From Coriobacteriaceae bacterium (lineage in GTDB: Bacteria > Actinomycetota > Coriobacteriia > Coriobacteriales > Atopobiaceae), in assembly GCA_004557505.1 (NCBI GenBank), contig SFGZ01000011.1, positions 42,875 to 106,874 of the forward strand: a DNA stretch of 64,000 nt, written 5' to 3'. The notes beneath the pieces are model-generated. The model saw only the letters and a program-made list of their open reading frames with translations, had not been told where the DNA came from and ran no database searches. This document shows positions 45,836 through 54,555 of this stretch, in pieces; the stretch's first letter is position 1; each line of letters begins with the position of its first letter. The translations under genes and the position numbers were made by a program.

Positions 45836-47241
45836 CGCAAGCAACCCCAGAGCGGGCGCCGCGCGTGCCCCGGCGCATCGCGCAGGTGATCGTCAACTCC
45901 CTGAAGGGCGGCGTCGTCCCGCGCGTGGGCCTGCCCTACATCACCGTGGGCCGCGATCGCGAGGTGGCCGCGCTCCTGCACGACCTCGAGCTCGTCGCCG
46001 ACGGCGGGGCCAGTTTCCGGTTCCTGGTGGGTCGCTACGGCAGCGGCAAGAGCTTTTTGCTCCAGACCATCCGCAACCACGCCATGGGCAGGGGCTTCGT
46101 GGTGGCAGACGCCGACCTCTCGCCCGAGCGCCGCCTCCAGGGCACGGGCGGCCAGGGCCTTGCCACCTACCGGGAGCTCATCCGCAACCTCAGTACAAAG
46201 ACCAGGCCCGAGGGCGGTGCCCTCAACCTGGTGCTCGACCGCTGGGTCTCAAGCGTGCAGGCGCAGGTGACGCTCGAGGATGGCGTCGCGCCGGAGGACC
46301 CTGCGTTCGCGGACGCCATGGAGCGGCGAATCATGGGCACCATGGTATCGGTGCAGGAGCTGGTCCACGGCTACGACTTCGCGCGCCTTCTCACCATGTA
46401 CTGGCGCGCCCACCTTGAGGGAGACGATGACACCAAGGCCAACGTCACCAGGTGGTTCCGCGGCGAGTATCGCAACAAGACCGAGGCCAGGCGCGAGCTG
46501 GGCGTGGGTATCGTGATCGGTGACGATGACTGGTACGACTACCTCAAGGTCCTCGCGACCTTCCTCGTGGGGGCCGGCTACAAGGGCCTCGTCGTCCTTA
46601 TCGACGAGCTGGTGAACCTCTACAAGATCCCCAATGCGGTGAGCAGGCAGTACAACTACGAGAAGGTGCTCACCATGTACAACGACACGCTCCAGGGGAA
46701 GGCGCACCACCTCGGCGTCATCGTGAGCGGCACGCCCCAGGCGGTGGAGGACAGGCGCCGCGGCCTCTATTCCTACGAGGCCCTGCGGAGCCGCCTCACG
46801 CAGGGGCGCTTCTCGCGGGACGGCCTGGTTGACATGCTGGCCCCGGTCATCCGGCTTGAGCCGCTCACCCACGAGGAGCTGCTGGTGCTGGTCGAGAAGC
46901 TTGCCGACATCCACGCGGGGCTCTTTGGCTACGCGCGCACCGTCACCCAGGACGAGCTTGTGCGCTTCCTGGAGACCGAATACGGTCGCGTGGGCGCGGA
47001 CACCCACCTCACCCCGCGCGAGGTCATCCGTGACTTCATCGAGATGCTCGACATCCTGTCCCAGAACCCCGGCGTCACGGTCGAGGGCCTTCTTGGCAAC
47101 GGGCAGTTCGCGTCGCCGGTGAGAGCGCCGGCGGAGCGGGACGCGCCGCCGCTGTCAAGCCCCGGCGCGGCGTCCCCTGCCGTTCCCGGCGCCGCGGAGG
47201 CGTCGGCTGGGCAGGACGAGTTTGCCGAGTTCGACATCTAG
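45832..47241 (+). CDS. sngB: DUF2791/BrxD-like ATPase of a Shango-type system (SngB)
   Basis: 469-aa cytoplasmic P-loop ATPase. Walker A GRYGSGKSFLLQTIRNHA follows the opening RVPRRIAQVIVNSLKGGVVPRVGLPYITVGRD; Walker B is VVLIDELVNLYKI. The long KANVTRWFRGEYRNKTEARRELGV and NDTLQGKAHHLGVIVSGTPQ segments are typical of the family that includes BREX BrxD. The last 45 residues are Ala/Pro-rich. It overlaps sngA and is 6 bp from the helicase gene. In BREX type 2 and related systems the same ATPase family pairs with an Lhr-like helicase. Confidence 0.82.
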   Translation: MTQATPERAPRVPRRIAQVIVNSLKGGVVPRVGLPYITVGRDREVAALLHDLELVADGGASFRFLVGRYGSGKSFLLQTIRNHAMGRGFVVADADLSPERRLQGTGGQGLATYRELIRNLSTKTRPEGGALNLVLDRWVSSVQAQVTLEDGVAPEDPAFADAMERRIMGTMVSVQELVHGYDFARLLTMYWRAHLEGDDDTKANVTRWFRGEYRNKTEARRELGVGIVIGDDDWYDYLKVLATFLVGAGYKGLVVLIDELVNLYKIPNAVSRQYNYEKVLTMYNDTLQGKAHHLGVIVSGTPQAVEDRRRGLYSYEALRSRLTQGRFSRDGLVDMLAPVIRLEPLTHEELLVLVEKLADIHAGLFGYARTVTQDELVRFLETEYGRVGADTHLTPREVIRDFIEMLDILSQNPGVTVEGLLGNGQFASPVRAPAERDAPPLSSPGAASPAVPGAAEASAGQDEFAEFDI

Positions 47242-47247
47242 GCCGCC

Positions 47248-49707
47248 ATGGACGCCTTCGACCGCTACGCGCCATTCATCCAGGACTTCATCTACGAGCA
47301 CGACTGGCAGAGCCTGAGGGCCGTGCAGGTCGCCGCCGCAGACGCCATCTTCAACACGGACGAGAACGTCCTGCTCACGGCCTCCACCGCCTCGGGCAAG
47401 ACCGAGGCCGCCTTCTTTCCCATCCTGACGGAGCTCTGGGAGAACCCGCCGGCCTCAGTGGGGTGCGTCTACGTCGGCCCGCTCAAGGCGCTGATAAACG
47501 ACCAGTTCCTGCGTCTCGAGGACCTCTGCGCCGAAGCTGGCATACCCGTGTGGCACTGGCACGGCGACGTCTCGCAATCGCACAAGGCCAAGATGCTCAA
47601 GCACCCCTCGGGCATCCTGCAGATCACGCCCGAATCGCTCGAGTCCATGCTCCTGCACCGCCACAACGCCATCCCGCGCATCTTTAGCGACCTTCGCTTC
47701 GTCGTGATCGACGAGGTGCATTCTCTCCTGCGCGGCGACCGCGGCGGCCAGACGCTCTGCTGCCTCGAGCGACTCTCGCGCCTGGCAGGCGTGGTGCCGC
47801 GCCGCATCGGCCTCTCCGCAACCATCGGCGACCCCGCCGCAACGGGCGCCTACCTCTCGGCGGGTACGGGGCGCGGGTGCGTCATCCCCAGGCTGGACGC
47901 CCCGCGGGAGCGCTGGCGGCTCTCGATGGAGCACTTCTACGTGAGCGGACCGCAGGCCCCGGGGCGTGGCGCGGACGGGCTCGGCCACGGCGAGGGCTTG
48001 GCGCCTGAGGACGCAACGTACGAGACGCCCCAGCGCGCCGTGGGGGAGGGGCGCGTCCCCGGCCGAGAGGAGCGCGTCGAGGACGTTGTCCCGGGTACCG
48101 CGGCTGCTGTGCCCCGGGCGGGGCAGCCCGGGACCGGCCCCGAACCCGCGACTGGGCCCGCGTTCGATCCCGCGTCCGAGCCCCCCACGGATAGGGCGCC
48201 GGTCTTTGCGGACCCAGGCCTCGCCTACGTCTTCGAGCACACGCGCGGCCGCAAATGCCTGGTCTTCGCCAACTCACGCGAGGAGTGCGAGGCCGTCACC
48301 ACGACGCTTCGCCAGTACTGCGAGGCCACAGGCGAGCCCGATCGCTTCCTCATCCACCACGGCAACCTCTCGGCAAGCTTCAGGCAGACGGCCGAGGAGC
48401 TCATGCGTGACGAGGATGCGGGCCTCACCACGGTGACCACCTCGACGCTCGAGCTTGGCATCGACATCGGGCGCCTCGAGCGGGCATTCCAGATAGACGC
48501 CCCCTTCACGGTGAGCTCGTTTCTACAGCGCATGGGTCGCACCGGTCGGCGAGGGCAGCCCAGCGAGATGTGGTTCGTGATGCGCGAGGACGAGCCGGAG
48601 GCCAGGGCGCTTCTGCCCGAGACCGTGCCCTGGAAGCTCCTACAGGGCATTGCGCTCGTGCAGCTCTACGTGGAGGAGCGCTGGGTCGAGCCGCCGCAGC
48701 TGGACGGCCTGCCCTACAGCCTCCTCTATCACCAGACCATGGCGACGCTTGCCTCGACGGGCGAGCTCTCGCCTGCAAGCCTGGCGCGCCGCGTGCTCAC
48801 CCTCCCGCCCTTCCATCGCGTGGCGACGGACGACTACCGCATCCTCCTGCGCCACCTCGTAGATACGGATCAGGTCGAGCGCACCGAGACGGGCGGGCTC
48901 ATCGTGGGCCTCGCGGGCGAGCGCGTGACGAATGACTTCCGCTTCTACGCCACCTTCGCCGAGGACGAGGAGTACACCGTGCGCTCCGAGTCCCAGGAGC
49001 TGGGGACCATCGTGCAGCCGCCGCCGGTGGGGGAGCGCATTGCCATCGCGGGCGCAGTCTGGGTGGTCGAGGAGATCGACCACAGGCGCCACCTCATCGA
49101 GTGTACGCAGGTGAGGGGCAGGGTCCCCGCCTACTTCGGCATGTGTGCGGGAGACGTGAACACCCGTGTGCTCGAACGCATGCGGGACGTCCTTCGCGAG
49201 ACGCGCGACTATCCCTATCTGCGTGCGAACGCGCGCGCACGGCTGGCACAGGCCCGCCGCGTGGCCTCGCTCGCCCACCTTGCCGCCGAGCCGCTGGTAT
49301 GCGTGGGTGGGACCTCGTGGTGCCTTCTGCCCTGGCTGGGGAGCTACGCCTTCCTCGCCCTCGAGCGCTTCCTCAAGATCCGCTGCGCCGAGAAGCTTGG
49401 CCTCAAGGGGCTCGACTCATCTCGCCCCTACTTCATGCAGTTCACCATGAGTGCCGACGCCCGGACCTTCTACCGCGTGACCAGGGAGGAGGCCTCCCGT
49501 CCGCTTGACCCCATGGAGCTGGTCTGGCCGGGTGAGGTCCCGCGCTTCGACAAGTACGATGGCTTCGTGCCGGACGAGCTGGTGCGCAAGGGATTCGCGT
49601 ATGGCGTGCTTGATGTCGAGGGCATGCTCGCGCGCGTGCTCTCGTGGCCGGACGCGCCCGGATGTGACATGCCCGCCCTGCCTTGCGCGAATCTGTCAGG
49701 AATTTGA
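47248..49707 (+). CDS. sngC: Lhr-like DEAD/DEAH helicase of a Shango-type system (SngC)
   Basis: 819-aa superfamily 2 helicase. Motif I TASTASGKTEAAFFPIL, motif Ia YVGPLKALINDQF, motif II VIDEVHSLLRG, motif III LSATIGD, motif IV CLVFANSREECE, motif V STLELGIDIG and motif VI QRMGRTGRRGQ. Between motifs III and IV lies an extra Gly/Pro/Glu-rich stretch of about 80 residues (around 235-315). A C-terminal domain of about 350 residues follows. The stop codon at 49705-49707 lies inside the next gene's promoter. Probably unwinds DNA or displaces proteins during defence; the mechanism is not established by sequence. Confidence 0.88.
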   Translation: MDAFDRYAPFIQDFIYEHDWQSLRAVQVAAADAIFNTDENVLLTASTASGKTEAAFFPILTELWENPPASVGCVYVGPLKALINDQFLRLEDLCAEAGIPVWHWHGDVSQSHKAKMLKHPSGILQITPESLESMLLHRHNAIPRIFSDLRFVVIDEVHSLLRGDRGGQTLCCLERLSRLAGVVPRRIGLSATIGDPAATGAYLSAGTGRGCVIPRLDAPRERWRLSMEHFYVSGPQAPGRGADGLGHGEGLAPEDATYETPQRAVGEGRVPGREERVEDVVPGTAAAVPRAGQPGTGPEPATGPAFDPASEPPTDRAPVFADPGLAYVFEHTRGRKCLVFANSREECEAVTTTLRQYCEATGEPDRFLIHHGNLSASFRQTAEELMRDEDAGLTTVTTSTLELGIDIGRLERAFQIDAPFTVSSFLQRMGRTGRRGQPSEMWFVMREDEPEARALLPETVPWKLLQGIALVQLYVEERWVEPPQLDGLPYSLLYHQTMATLASTGELSPASLARRVLTLPPFHRVATDDYRILLRHLVDTDQVERTETGGLIVGLAGERVTNDFRFYATFAEDEEYTVRSESQELGTIVQPPPVGERIAIAGAVWVVEEIDHRRHLIECTQVRGRVPAYFGMCAGDVNTRVLERMRDVLRETRDYPYLRANARARLAQARRVASLAHLAAEPLVCVGGTSWCLLPWLGSYAFLALERFLKIRCAEKLGLKGLDSSRPYFMQFTMSADARTFYRVTREEASRPLDPMELVWPGEVPRFDKYDGFVPDELVRKGFAYGVLDVEGMLARVLSWPDAPGCDMPALPCANLSGI

Positions 49708-49733
49708 CGGGAACAAGTGTTCTCATCTATGGT
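49704..49733 (+). promoter_or_regulatory. Promoter with an SOS-box-like palindrome
   Basis: TTGACG (49704-49709), 18-base spacer, TATGGT (49728-49733). The spacer contains GAACAAGTGTTC (49711-49722), which fits the Gram-positive LexA/DinR box GAAC-N4-GTTC. Such a site is expected about once by chance in a window this size, but its place between -35 and -10 is where a repressor would act. Confidence 0.5.
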
Positions 49734-49875
49734 ACGATGTCCCTGCAAGGGAAGAAGCCGCCTCGGAGGCCCCCACTGGCACGAGGGCGGAGCACGTCTC
49801 CCTTGCGAGCAACGCTCGAGCGTGGCCGGCGACGGTCGGCCTCCTGTCGGTCGCTTAAGGTGTGGGGGCAATCAG

Positions 49876-50481
49876 ATGTCTGGATACCAGGAGAGTTTGG
49901 TGAGGGTCGGCTGCATGGCAGAGGCGGCTGGCATGCGCAGGGCGTTCGACGAGTGGGAGAACCCCTTCTTCCGCATGCATGGGGTAGAGAGGGCGATAAG
50001 GGACGTGAGCCCGAACCTCCCATCAAGGGACGGCGACATGCTCTGCCTGCCTCGCATTCCCATGAGGACGGGTGACCTGTTTGCGGTGCTGTGCGGAGAC
50101 CGCCATCCCTACCAGTGTTGCAGCGGGAGGTGGTTCTACCTCGACGGCATTGCGGATGCCGTGCATGAGGACTACAAGTCCTATCTCGTACCCGTGGACG
50201 AGGAGGCGGTGCGCTCTTCCTGGGACGAGGACGGCTGCCTCGCCCAACGCTCATATGTGAACTGGAAGGACTACCTCGCCAACGTCGCGAAGGTCTGGGC
50301 CAGAGACGAGACCGACCCACGCATCCGCTTCGCTGAGGTTGTCTATGGGATCAACGCAAAGCCGCCTGTCAGCATGGGGGTTGACCCAGATCCCATCTAT
50401 GCCGTTGCAAGGATGCTCCAAGAGCGGGGGCTCACGGGGGCCATGGTCAACGGCAAGGCCCCGATGGGGGACGTCTTGTAG
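49876..50481 (+). CDS. Protein of unknown function downstream of the defence operon
   Basis: 201 aa, soluble, no signal peptide or membrane segment. It has several cysteines (VGCMAEAAG, CLPRIPMRTGD, VLCGDRHPYQCCSGRWFYLDG) and an acidic middle. The GDLFAVLCGDRHPYQCCSGRWFYLDGIADAV stretch looks like a compact beta domain, but I cannot assign a family. ATG 49876 is preceded only by GTGGGGG; a longer frame from GTG 49717 begins upstream of the likely transcription start. The promoter at 49704 with its LexA-like box is 140 bp upstream. It may be a damage-induced accessory of the defence locus or unrelated. Confidence 0.6.
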   Translation: MSGYQESLVRVGCMAEAAGMRRAFDEWENPFFRMHGVERAIRDVSPNLPSRDGDMLCLPRIPMRTGDLFAVLCGDRHPYQCCSGRWFYLDGIADAVHEDYKSYLVPVDEEAVRSSWDEDGCLAQRSYVNWKDYLANVAKVWARDETDPRIRFAEVVYGINAKPPVSMGVDPDPIYAVARMLQERGLTGAMVNGKAPMGDVL

Positions 50482-50802
50482 GGCGCGCGGATGGCGCAGC
50501 GGGACAAAAGCGATGCGGGAGGGTGGTTCCCGGGGCCGCCCGCCCGCGCGCCCGCCTGCTTGTCCTCGCGCGGGCGCAGCCGTTGGGCGCGCGGGGCCGT
50601 GTCCCAGTGGGGCCGGCCGGGGGCCAGCGGGGACCTATCCCGCCGAGGGTCTCGGCAGCGAGGATGGGGAGCGAATCGCGCATCTACGTGGACGCGGAGA
50701 AAAAGCAATGGGCCGTGAACGGCAGGCGCGTCCGATGGGTACCATCCGGATGCATGACGTCGTGCATGGTGCCCGCGCATGCCTCACGAGAGGGTAGCAT
50801 CC
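50482..50802 (+). other. Intergenic region without a recognised gene
   Basis: 321 bp, extremely GC-rich at the left. CCCGCGCG and CGCGCGGG near 50545-50572 can pair, a possible terminator for the preceding gene. Several frames are open across it because of composition, including one reading SESRIYVDAEKKQWAVNGRR near 50665-50730, but none has a good start signal or recognisable domain. Confidence 0.4.
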
Positions 50803-51585
50803 ATGGAAGACAACATCCCAGAGCCCATCGTGGTCCCAGCGACTGCGAAGAAGGAGGCTCCGATCATTCAGGCCAGGCTGCGGCACAAGATCCTCAAGAT
50901 GCCGGAGGAGTCCTGGAAGGCGAGCGGCATCAGGATCTTTGGCCGCAAGATCCGCTCGCTCGTCTACACCACCGACCTCGCGGTCATCAAGAACTGCGAC
51001 GCAGATGCGGTCTTTGCCGTCTATCCCTTCACGCCGCAGCAGTCTATCTCCGAGGCCATCATCGATGCCTCGAGCGTTCCCGTGTTCTGCGGCATCGGCG
51101 GCGGCACCACGCGCGGCGTGCGCACGGTGACCCTGGCCCACGACGTGGAGTGCCAGGGGGCCATGGGCGTGGTTCTCAACTCGCCCGTCTCGAACGTCAA
51201 CCTTCGCGCCGTCTCGCTCGCCGTCGACATCCCCACGGTCATCACCGTGGTGAGCGCCGACGCCGACATTGCCGCGCGCATCGATGCCGGCGCGGCCATC
51301 ATCAACGTCGCCGGCGGCAAGGACACGCCAGGCATCGTGAGCAAGATTCGCGAGAGGTTCCCCGACGTGCCCATCATCGCATCGAGCGGCGGCACCGAGG
51401 AGTCGACGCGCGTCACGGTAGAGGCCGGCGCGAACGCCGTCACGTATACCCCGCCTGCCCCGGCCATCCTGTTCAAGCAGATGATGGCCCAGTACCGCAG
51501 CCCCGCCCCCGCGGCGGAGCAGCCGCAGCACACCGCGCTCGAGGTGCTCCAGGCGGCGGGACTCTGGCACGACCAGAAGAAGTAG
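50803..51585 (+). CDS. TIM-barrel (phosphate-binding barrel) protein of unknown specificity
   Basis: 260-aa cytoplasmic protein. The core has the repeated beta-alpha pattern of ribulose-phosphate-binding barrels: AVFAVYPF, SVPVFCGIGGGTTRG, GAMGVVLNSPVS, IPTVITVVSADADIAARIDAGAAIINVAGGKDT and VPIIASSGGTEESTRVTVEAGANAVTYTPP, the last two resembling the phosphate-cradle strands. Relatives are often just called hydrolase. ATG 50803 has GAGAGGG 8 bases upstream; ATG 50779 is an alternative. It precedes hisS with a separate promoter between, so a functional link is not certain. Confidence 0.75.
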   Translation: MEDNIPEPIVVPATAKKEAPIIQARLRHKILKMPEESWKASGIRIFGRKIRSLVYTTDLAVIKNCDADAVFAVYPFTPQQSISEAIIDASSVPVFCGIGGGTTRGVRTVTLAHDVECQGAMGVVLNSPVSNVNLRAVSLAVDIPTVITVVSADADIAARIDAGAAIINVAGGKDTPGIVSKIRERFPDVPIIASSGGTEESTRVTVEAGANAVTYTPPAPAILFKQMMAQYRSPAPAAEQPQHTALEVLQAAGLWHDQKK

Positions 51586-51648
51586 GGGGCTTACGGGCCG
51601 ACCGCACCGCGGCCCCTCCGCCGCGAACGTCGCCTGGGCCCTCGGCGC

Positions 51649-51715
51649 TATACTTTCAACCCGAACATGGTCGCGGAAGGCGGCGCGCGGGGCGTGCCGC
51701 TCGTGGCCGCGACCA
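51649..51715 (+). promoter_or_regulatory. hisS promoter and leader hairpin
   Basis: TATACT at 51649-51654 is the likely -10. The leader starts with TGGTCGCGG (51668-51676), which pairs perfectly with CCGCGACCA (51707-51715) around a GC-rich loop. It is not a T-box: no T-box sequence or histidine specifier loop is visible. Confidence 0.45.
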
Positions 51716-51748
51716 GAGGCGTCCCGGGCGGCGCGGAAGGAGCATCAC

Positions 51749-53065
51749 ATGGCACAGCGGGTTCAGGGAACCGAGGACCTCTTCGGCGGCTACATGCGCG
51801 CATGGCAGCGCATGCAGGACGTGGCGCGCGACCTCTTTGGCGCCTACGGCTTCGACATGGTCGAGACTCCTGCGATCGAGCAGGTGGACACCTTCGTTCA
51901 CGGCATCGGCGAGTCGACGGACGTCGTGCGCAAGGAGATGTTCCGCGTGGTCTCCGGCGCGCTCTTCGAGAGCCTGCTTGAGCAGGGCTCTGAGGCGGGC
52001 CTCAAGCCCAGGCAGCGGCTCGCCATGCGTCCCGAGGGCACCGCCGGCGTGGTGCGCGCCGCAGTGGAGAACAACATGGTGCCACCGGGCGCCGCGCCCG
52101 CAAAGCTATGGTACGCCGAGGCGATGTTCCGCGGCGAGCGCCCCCAGAAGGGGCGTCTGCGCCAGTTTCACCAGGTGGGCGTCGAGTGGCTTGGCGCTGC
52201 GGATCCGGCGTCTGATGCCGAGTGCATCATCATGCTCATGGAGTACTACAAGCGCCTTGGCTTCGATCCCTCTCGGCTGCGCCTCTCAATCAACTCGATG
52301 GGTGACGCCGCATGCCGTCCCGCCTATCGCGAGAAGGTCCGCCAGTTCATCCTCGGCCACGCCGGCGAGATGTGCGAGGACTGCCTCGAGCGCGCCGAGA
52401 TCAACCCCTTGCGCAGCTTTGACTGCAAGAACGAGCGCTGCCGCGAGGTCATGCGCGCGGCGCCGCTTGCCAAGGACAACCTCTGTGATGACTGCGCCGA
52501 GCATTACGCGCAGGTCAAGCGCTATCTCGATGAGGCGGGCGTCTCTTACGCAGAGGATCCCACGCTCGTGCGCGGCCTCGACTACTACACGCGCACGGTC
52601 TTCGAGGTGGAAGCCGTGGATGGTGGCGTTGGCGCCATCGGCGGTGGCGGCCGTTACGACGGGCTCATGGAGCTCGAGGGGGGCAAGCCCACGCCGGGCA
52701 TTGGCTTTGCGGTGGGCTTCGAGCGCATCGTCCTTGCGCTCGCCGCACAGGGCGGGTCGCTCGAGACGCCCCGGCCTGGCTGCGTCTATGTGGCGGGGAC
52801 CTCGGCGGGCGAGCGTGAGGCGGTCTTCTCGGCCACGCTCGCGCTGCGTCAGGCGGGCGTGCGCACCGAGGCGGACTACCAGGGCCGCTCGCTCAAGAGC
52901 CAGTTCAAGCAGGCCGACAAGCTCGGCGCCCGCATCTGCGTCGTCATCGGTCCCGACGAGGTCGCGGCCAACGTCGTGACCCTGCGCGACATGGAGACGC
53001 ACGAGCAGACCCAGGTTCCCGTCGGGGAGCTCGCCCCCGCAGTGATGGTGCGCCTGTCACGCTAG
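51749..53065 (+). CDS. hisS: Histidyl-tRNA synthetase
   Basis: Charges tRNA-His. 438-aa class II synthetase: motif 1 region MVETPAIEQVDTF, motif 2 WYAEAMFRGERPQKGRLRQFHQVGVE, the histidine-specific LVRGLDYYTRTVFEV, and motif 3 GGGGRYDGL...GIGFAVGFERI. The C-terminal anticodon domain begins near residue 340 (PGCVYVAGTSAGE). A cysteine-rich insertion (FILGHAGEMCEDCLERAEINPLRSFDCKNERC) is typical of a HisRS subgroup and may bind zinc. GGAAGGAG precedes ATG 51749. Confidence 0.97.
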   Translation: MAQRVQGTEDLFGGYMRAWQRMQDVARDLFGAYGFDMVETPAIEQVDTFVHGIGESTDVVRKEMFRVVSGALFESLLEQGSEAGLKPRQRLAMRPEGTAGVVRAAVENNMVPPGAAPAKLWYAEAMFRGERPQKGRLRQFHQVGVEWLGAADPASDAECIIMLMEYYKRLGFDPSRLRLSINSMGDAACRPAYREKVRQFILGHAGEMCEDCLERAEINPLRSFDCKNERCREVMRAAPLAKDNLCDDCAEHYAQVKRYLDEAGVSYAEDPTLVRGLDYYTRTVFEVEAVDGGVGAIGGGGRYDGLMELEGGKPTPGIGFAVGFERIVLALAAQGGSLETPRPGCVYVAGTSAGEREAVFSATLALRQAGVRTEADYQGRSLKSQFKQADKLGARICVVIGPDEVAANVVTLRDMETHEQTQVPVGELAPAVMVRLSR

Positions 53066-53089
53066 CGCCCCCTCTCGGCATCCCTCACA

Positions 53090-53168
53090 GAGAATATCGC
53101 CTTTTCTTAATCTCGATGACGCCGACCTGCGGAAACGCGGCCGACGTTTAAGAAAATGCGATATTCTC
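53090..53168. repeat. 21-nt inverted repeat downstream of hisS
   Basis: GAGAATATCGC-C-TTTTCTTAA (53090-53110) and TTAAGAAAA-T-GCGATATTCTC (53148-53168) are complementary at 20 of 21 positions with 37 bases between. AT-rich arms in a GC-rich setting, between two convergent transcription units (hisS and the broken MFS gene). May be a terminator, a protein site or the end structure of a small element. Confidence 0.55.
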
Positions 53169-53241
53169 CGCCGGGGGACCCTCCATCACCGGGGCCCCTC
53201 CGCCGCAAGAAGCAGTGGGTACGCAAAGTGCGGCTGAACGC

Positions 53242-54440
53242 CTATTCGGCGCGCGCCACCGTCCGACGAATCGCTCCGAAAAGCAGCGTCACCGCCACCG
53301 CCGCGCCAACGGCGGCGATGGCGCCACCCACGTAGCCACGCAGGCAATGCCGATGCTCGAGACCACGACGCCGCCGACAGCTGATCCGGTGCCGATTCCG
53401 AGGTTGAAGAGTCCCGAGAAGATCGACATGGCAACAGTTGACTCATACTCACTCGTGTACTTGATGAGCTCCGCCTGAAACGCCACGTTAAAAGCCGTGC
53501 CGCAGCAGCCCCAGAGGGCGCACATGGCAAAGACGGTCGCGATTGTCGCCGCGCTCGCCTGCATGGGCAGGAGCGCCACCGCCACGCCCGCGAGCGTCAC
53601 GGTCAGAAAGGACAGGCGGTGCCCATCGAACGGGCGGCCAAAAAGCCAGCTGCCCATCAGGCCCATCACGCCAAATACCGCGAGGGACAGCGTGACGACG
53701 CTGGACTCGACCCCACCTACCTGTTGCATGAAGGGCTCGATATAGCTGTAACCCGTGTAATATCCCGTCGCCATGCAAACGGTCACCACGTAGAGGGCGA
53801 TAAGAGCCGGATTCTTGAGAAGAGCCGGCAGCTTGGACACGCTAAAGCGCTCTCCCGCCGGCATGTGCGGAAATACCGTCGTAAGCTAGACTGCGGCCGC
53901 GGCTGAAAAGACACCCACCACGGCAAACGTCATGCGCCAGCCCATGGCGAGGCCGATGGCGCGCCCCAAGGGTGGGCCTAAGACCTGCGCGATGGAGGAG
54001 CCGGCCGCGATCATGGAGATGGCGAGGGCACCAAGCTTTGGTTCCACCGGGCGTGAGGCCATGATCGCCGCGACCGACCAAAAGATCGCGTGGGCACAGG
54101 CGATAAAGAGGCGCGCGCAGATGAGGATCAAAAACGTGGGCGTGATAGCCGAAAGGAACTGACCCACAGAGAACAAAGCGACCACGCCGAGCAGAAGGCG
54201 CTTGAACTCAAACCGCGAGGCAAAGACCGTGGGCGGCAGAGACAGGATCATCACGCCCCAAGCGCAGACGGTGATCATCATGCCCGCCTGGGCCTCGGTA
54301 AGCGAAAAGGACCTGGCGATATCGGTCAAAAGGCCGATGGGTATAAACTCCGACGTGTTGAACACAAACGCGCAGCACGTAAGCCCCAATAGCGGTAGCC
54401 ACTGCCTAGACGTCATGCCCTCTCGCTGTATCCCGGTCAT
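53242..54440 (-). pseudogene. MFS sugar/drug efflux transporter gene, disrupted
   Basis: Encodes a 12-segment major-facilitator protein of the SotB/AraJ-like group (LGLTCCAFVFNTSEFIPIGLLTDIA, then the second half SYIEPFMQQVGGVESSVV). Two lesions are visible. An in-frame TAG at 53886-53888 cuts it after GVFSAAAAV; the frame continues at once as LTTVFPHMPAGERFSVSK. Near 53330-53340, after SSIGIA, about 8 extra bases shift the frame; the proper C-terminus YVGGAIAAVGAAVAVTLLFGA, ending TVARAE, is readable in the other frame to 53242. Start placed at 54440 (MTGIQREGMTSRQW) after GGAAGG. Recent inactivation is likely, since the rest is well kept. Confidence 0.85.
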
Positions 54441-54555
54441 GAGTCCGCGCCTTCCGAAGCATGGTTTTCTAACGTTCAAGAACCCAGGCGATTGACAGGT
54501 CCGGTGCTCGCGACTTGGGTGGACTTCATCAGGCTGACGCTGTTCGCCGTTACCC

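Noticed and set aside
51586..51748. T-box riboswitch before hisS
   Set aside because: Neither a T-box sequence nor a terminator/antiterminator pair with a histidine specifier is present.
50523..52979. Plus-strand open frame of 818 codons over the TIM-barrel gene and hisS
   Set aside because: It is an out-of-phase frame through two recognised genes; Arg/Ser/Pro-rich translation is typical of such shadows.
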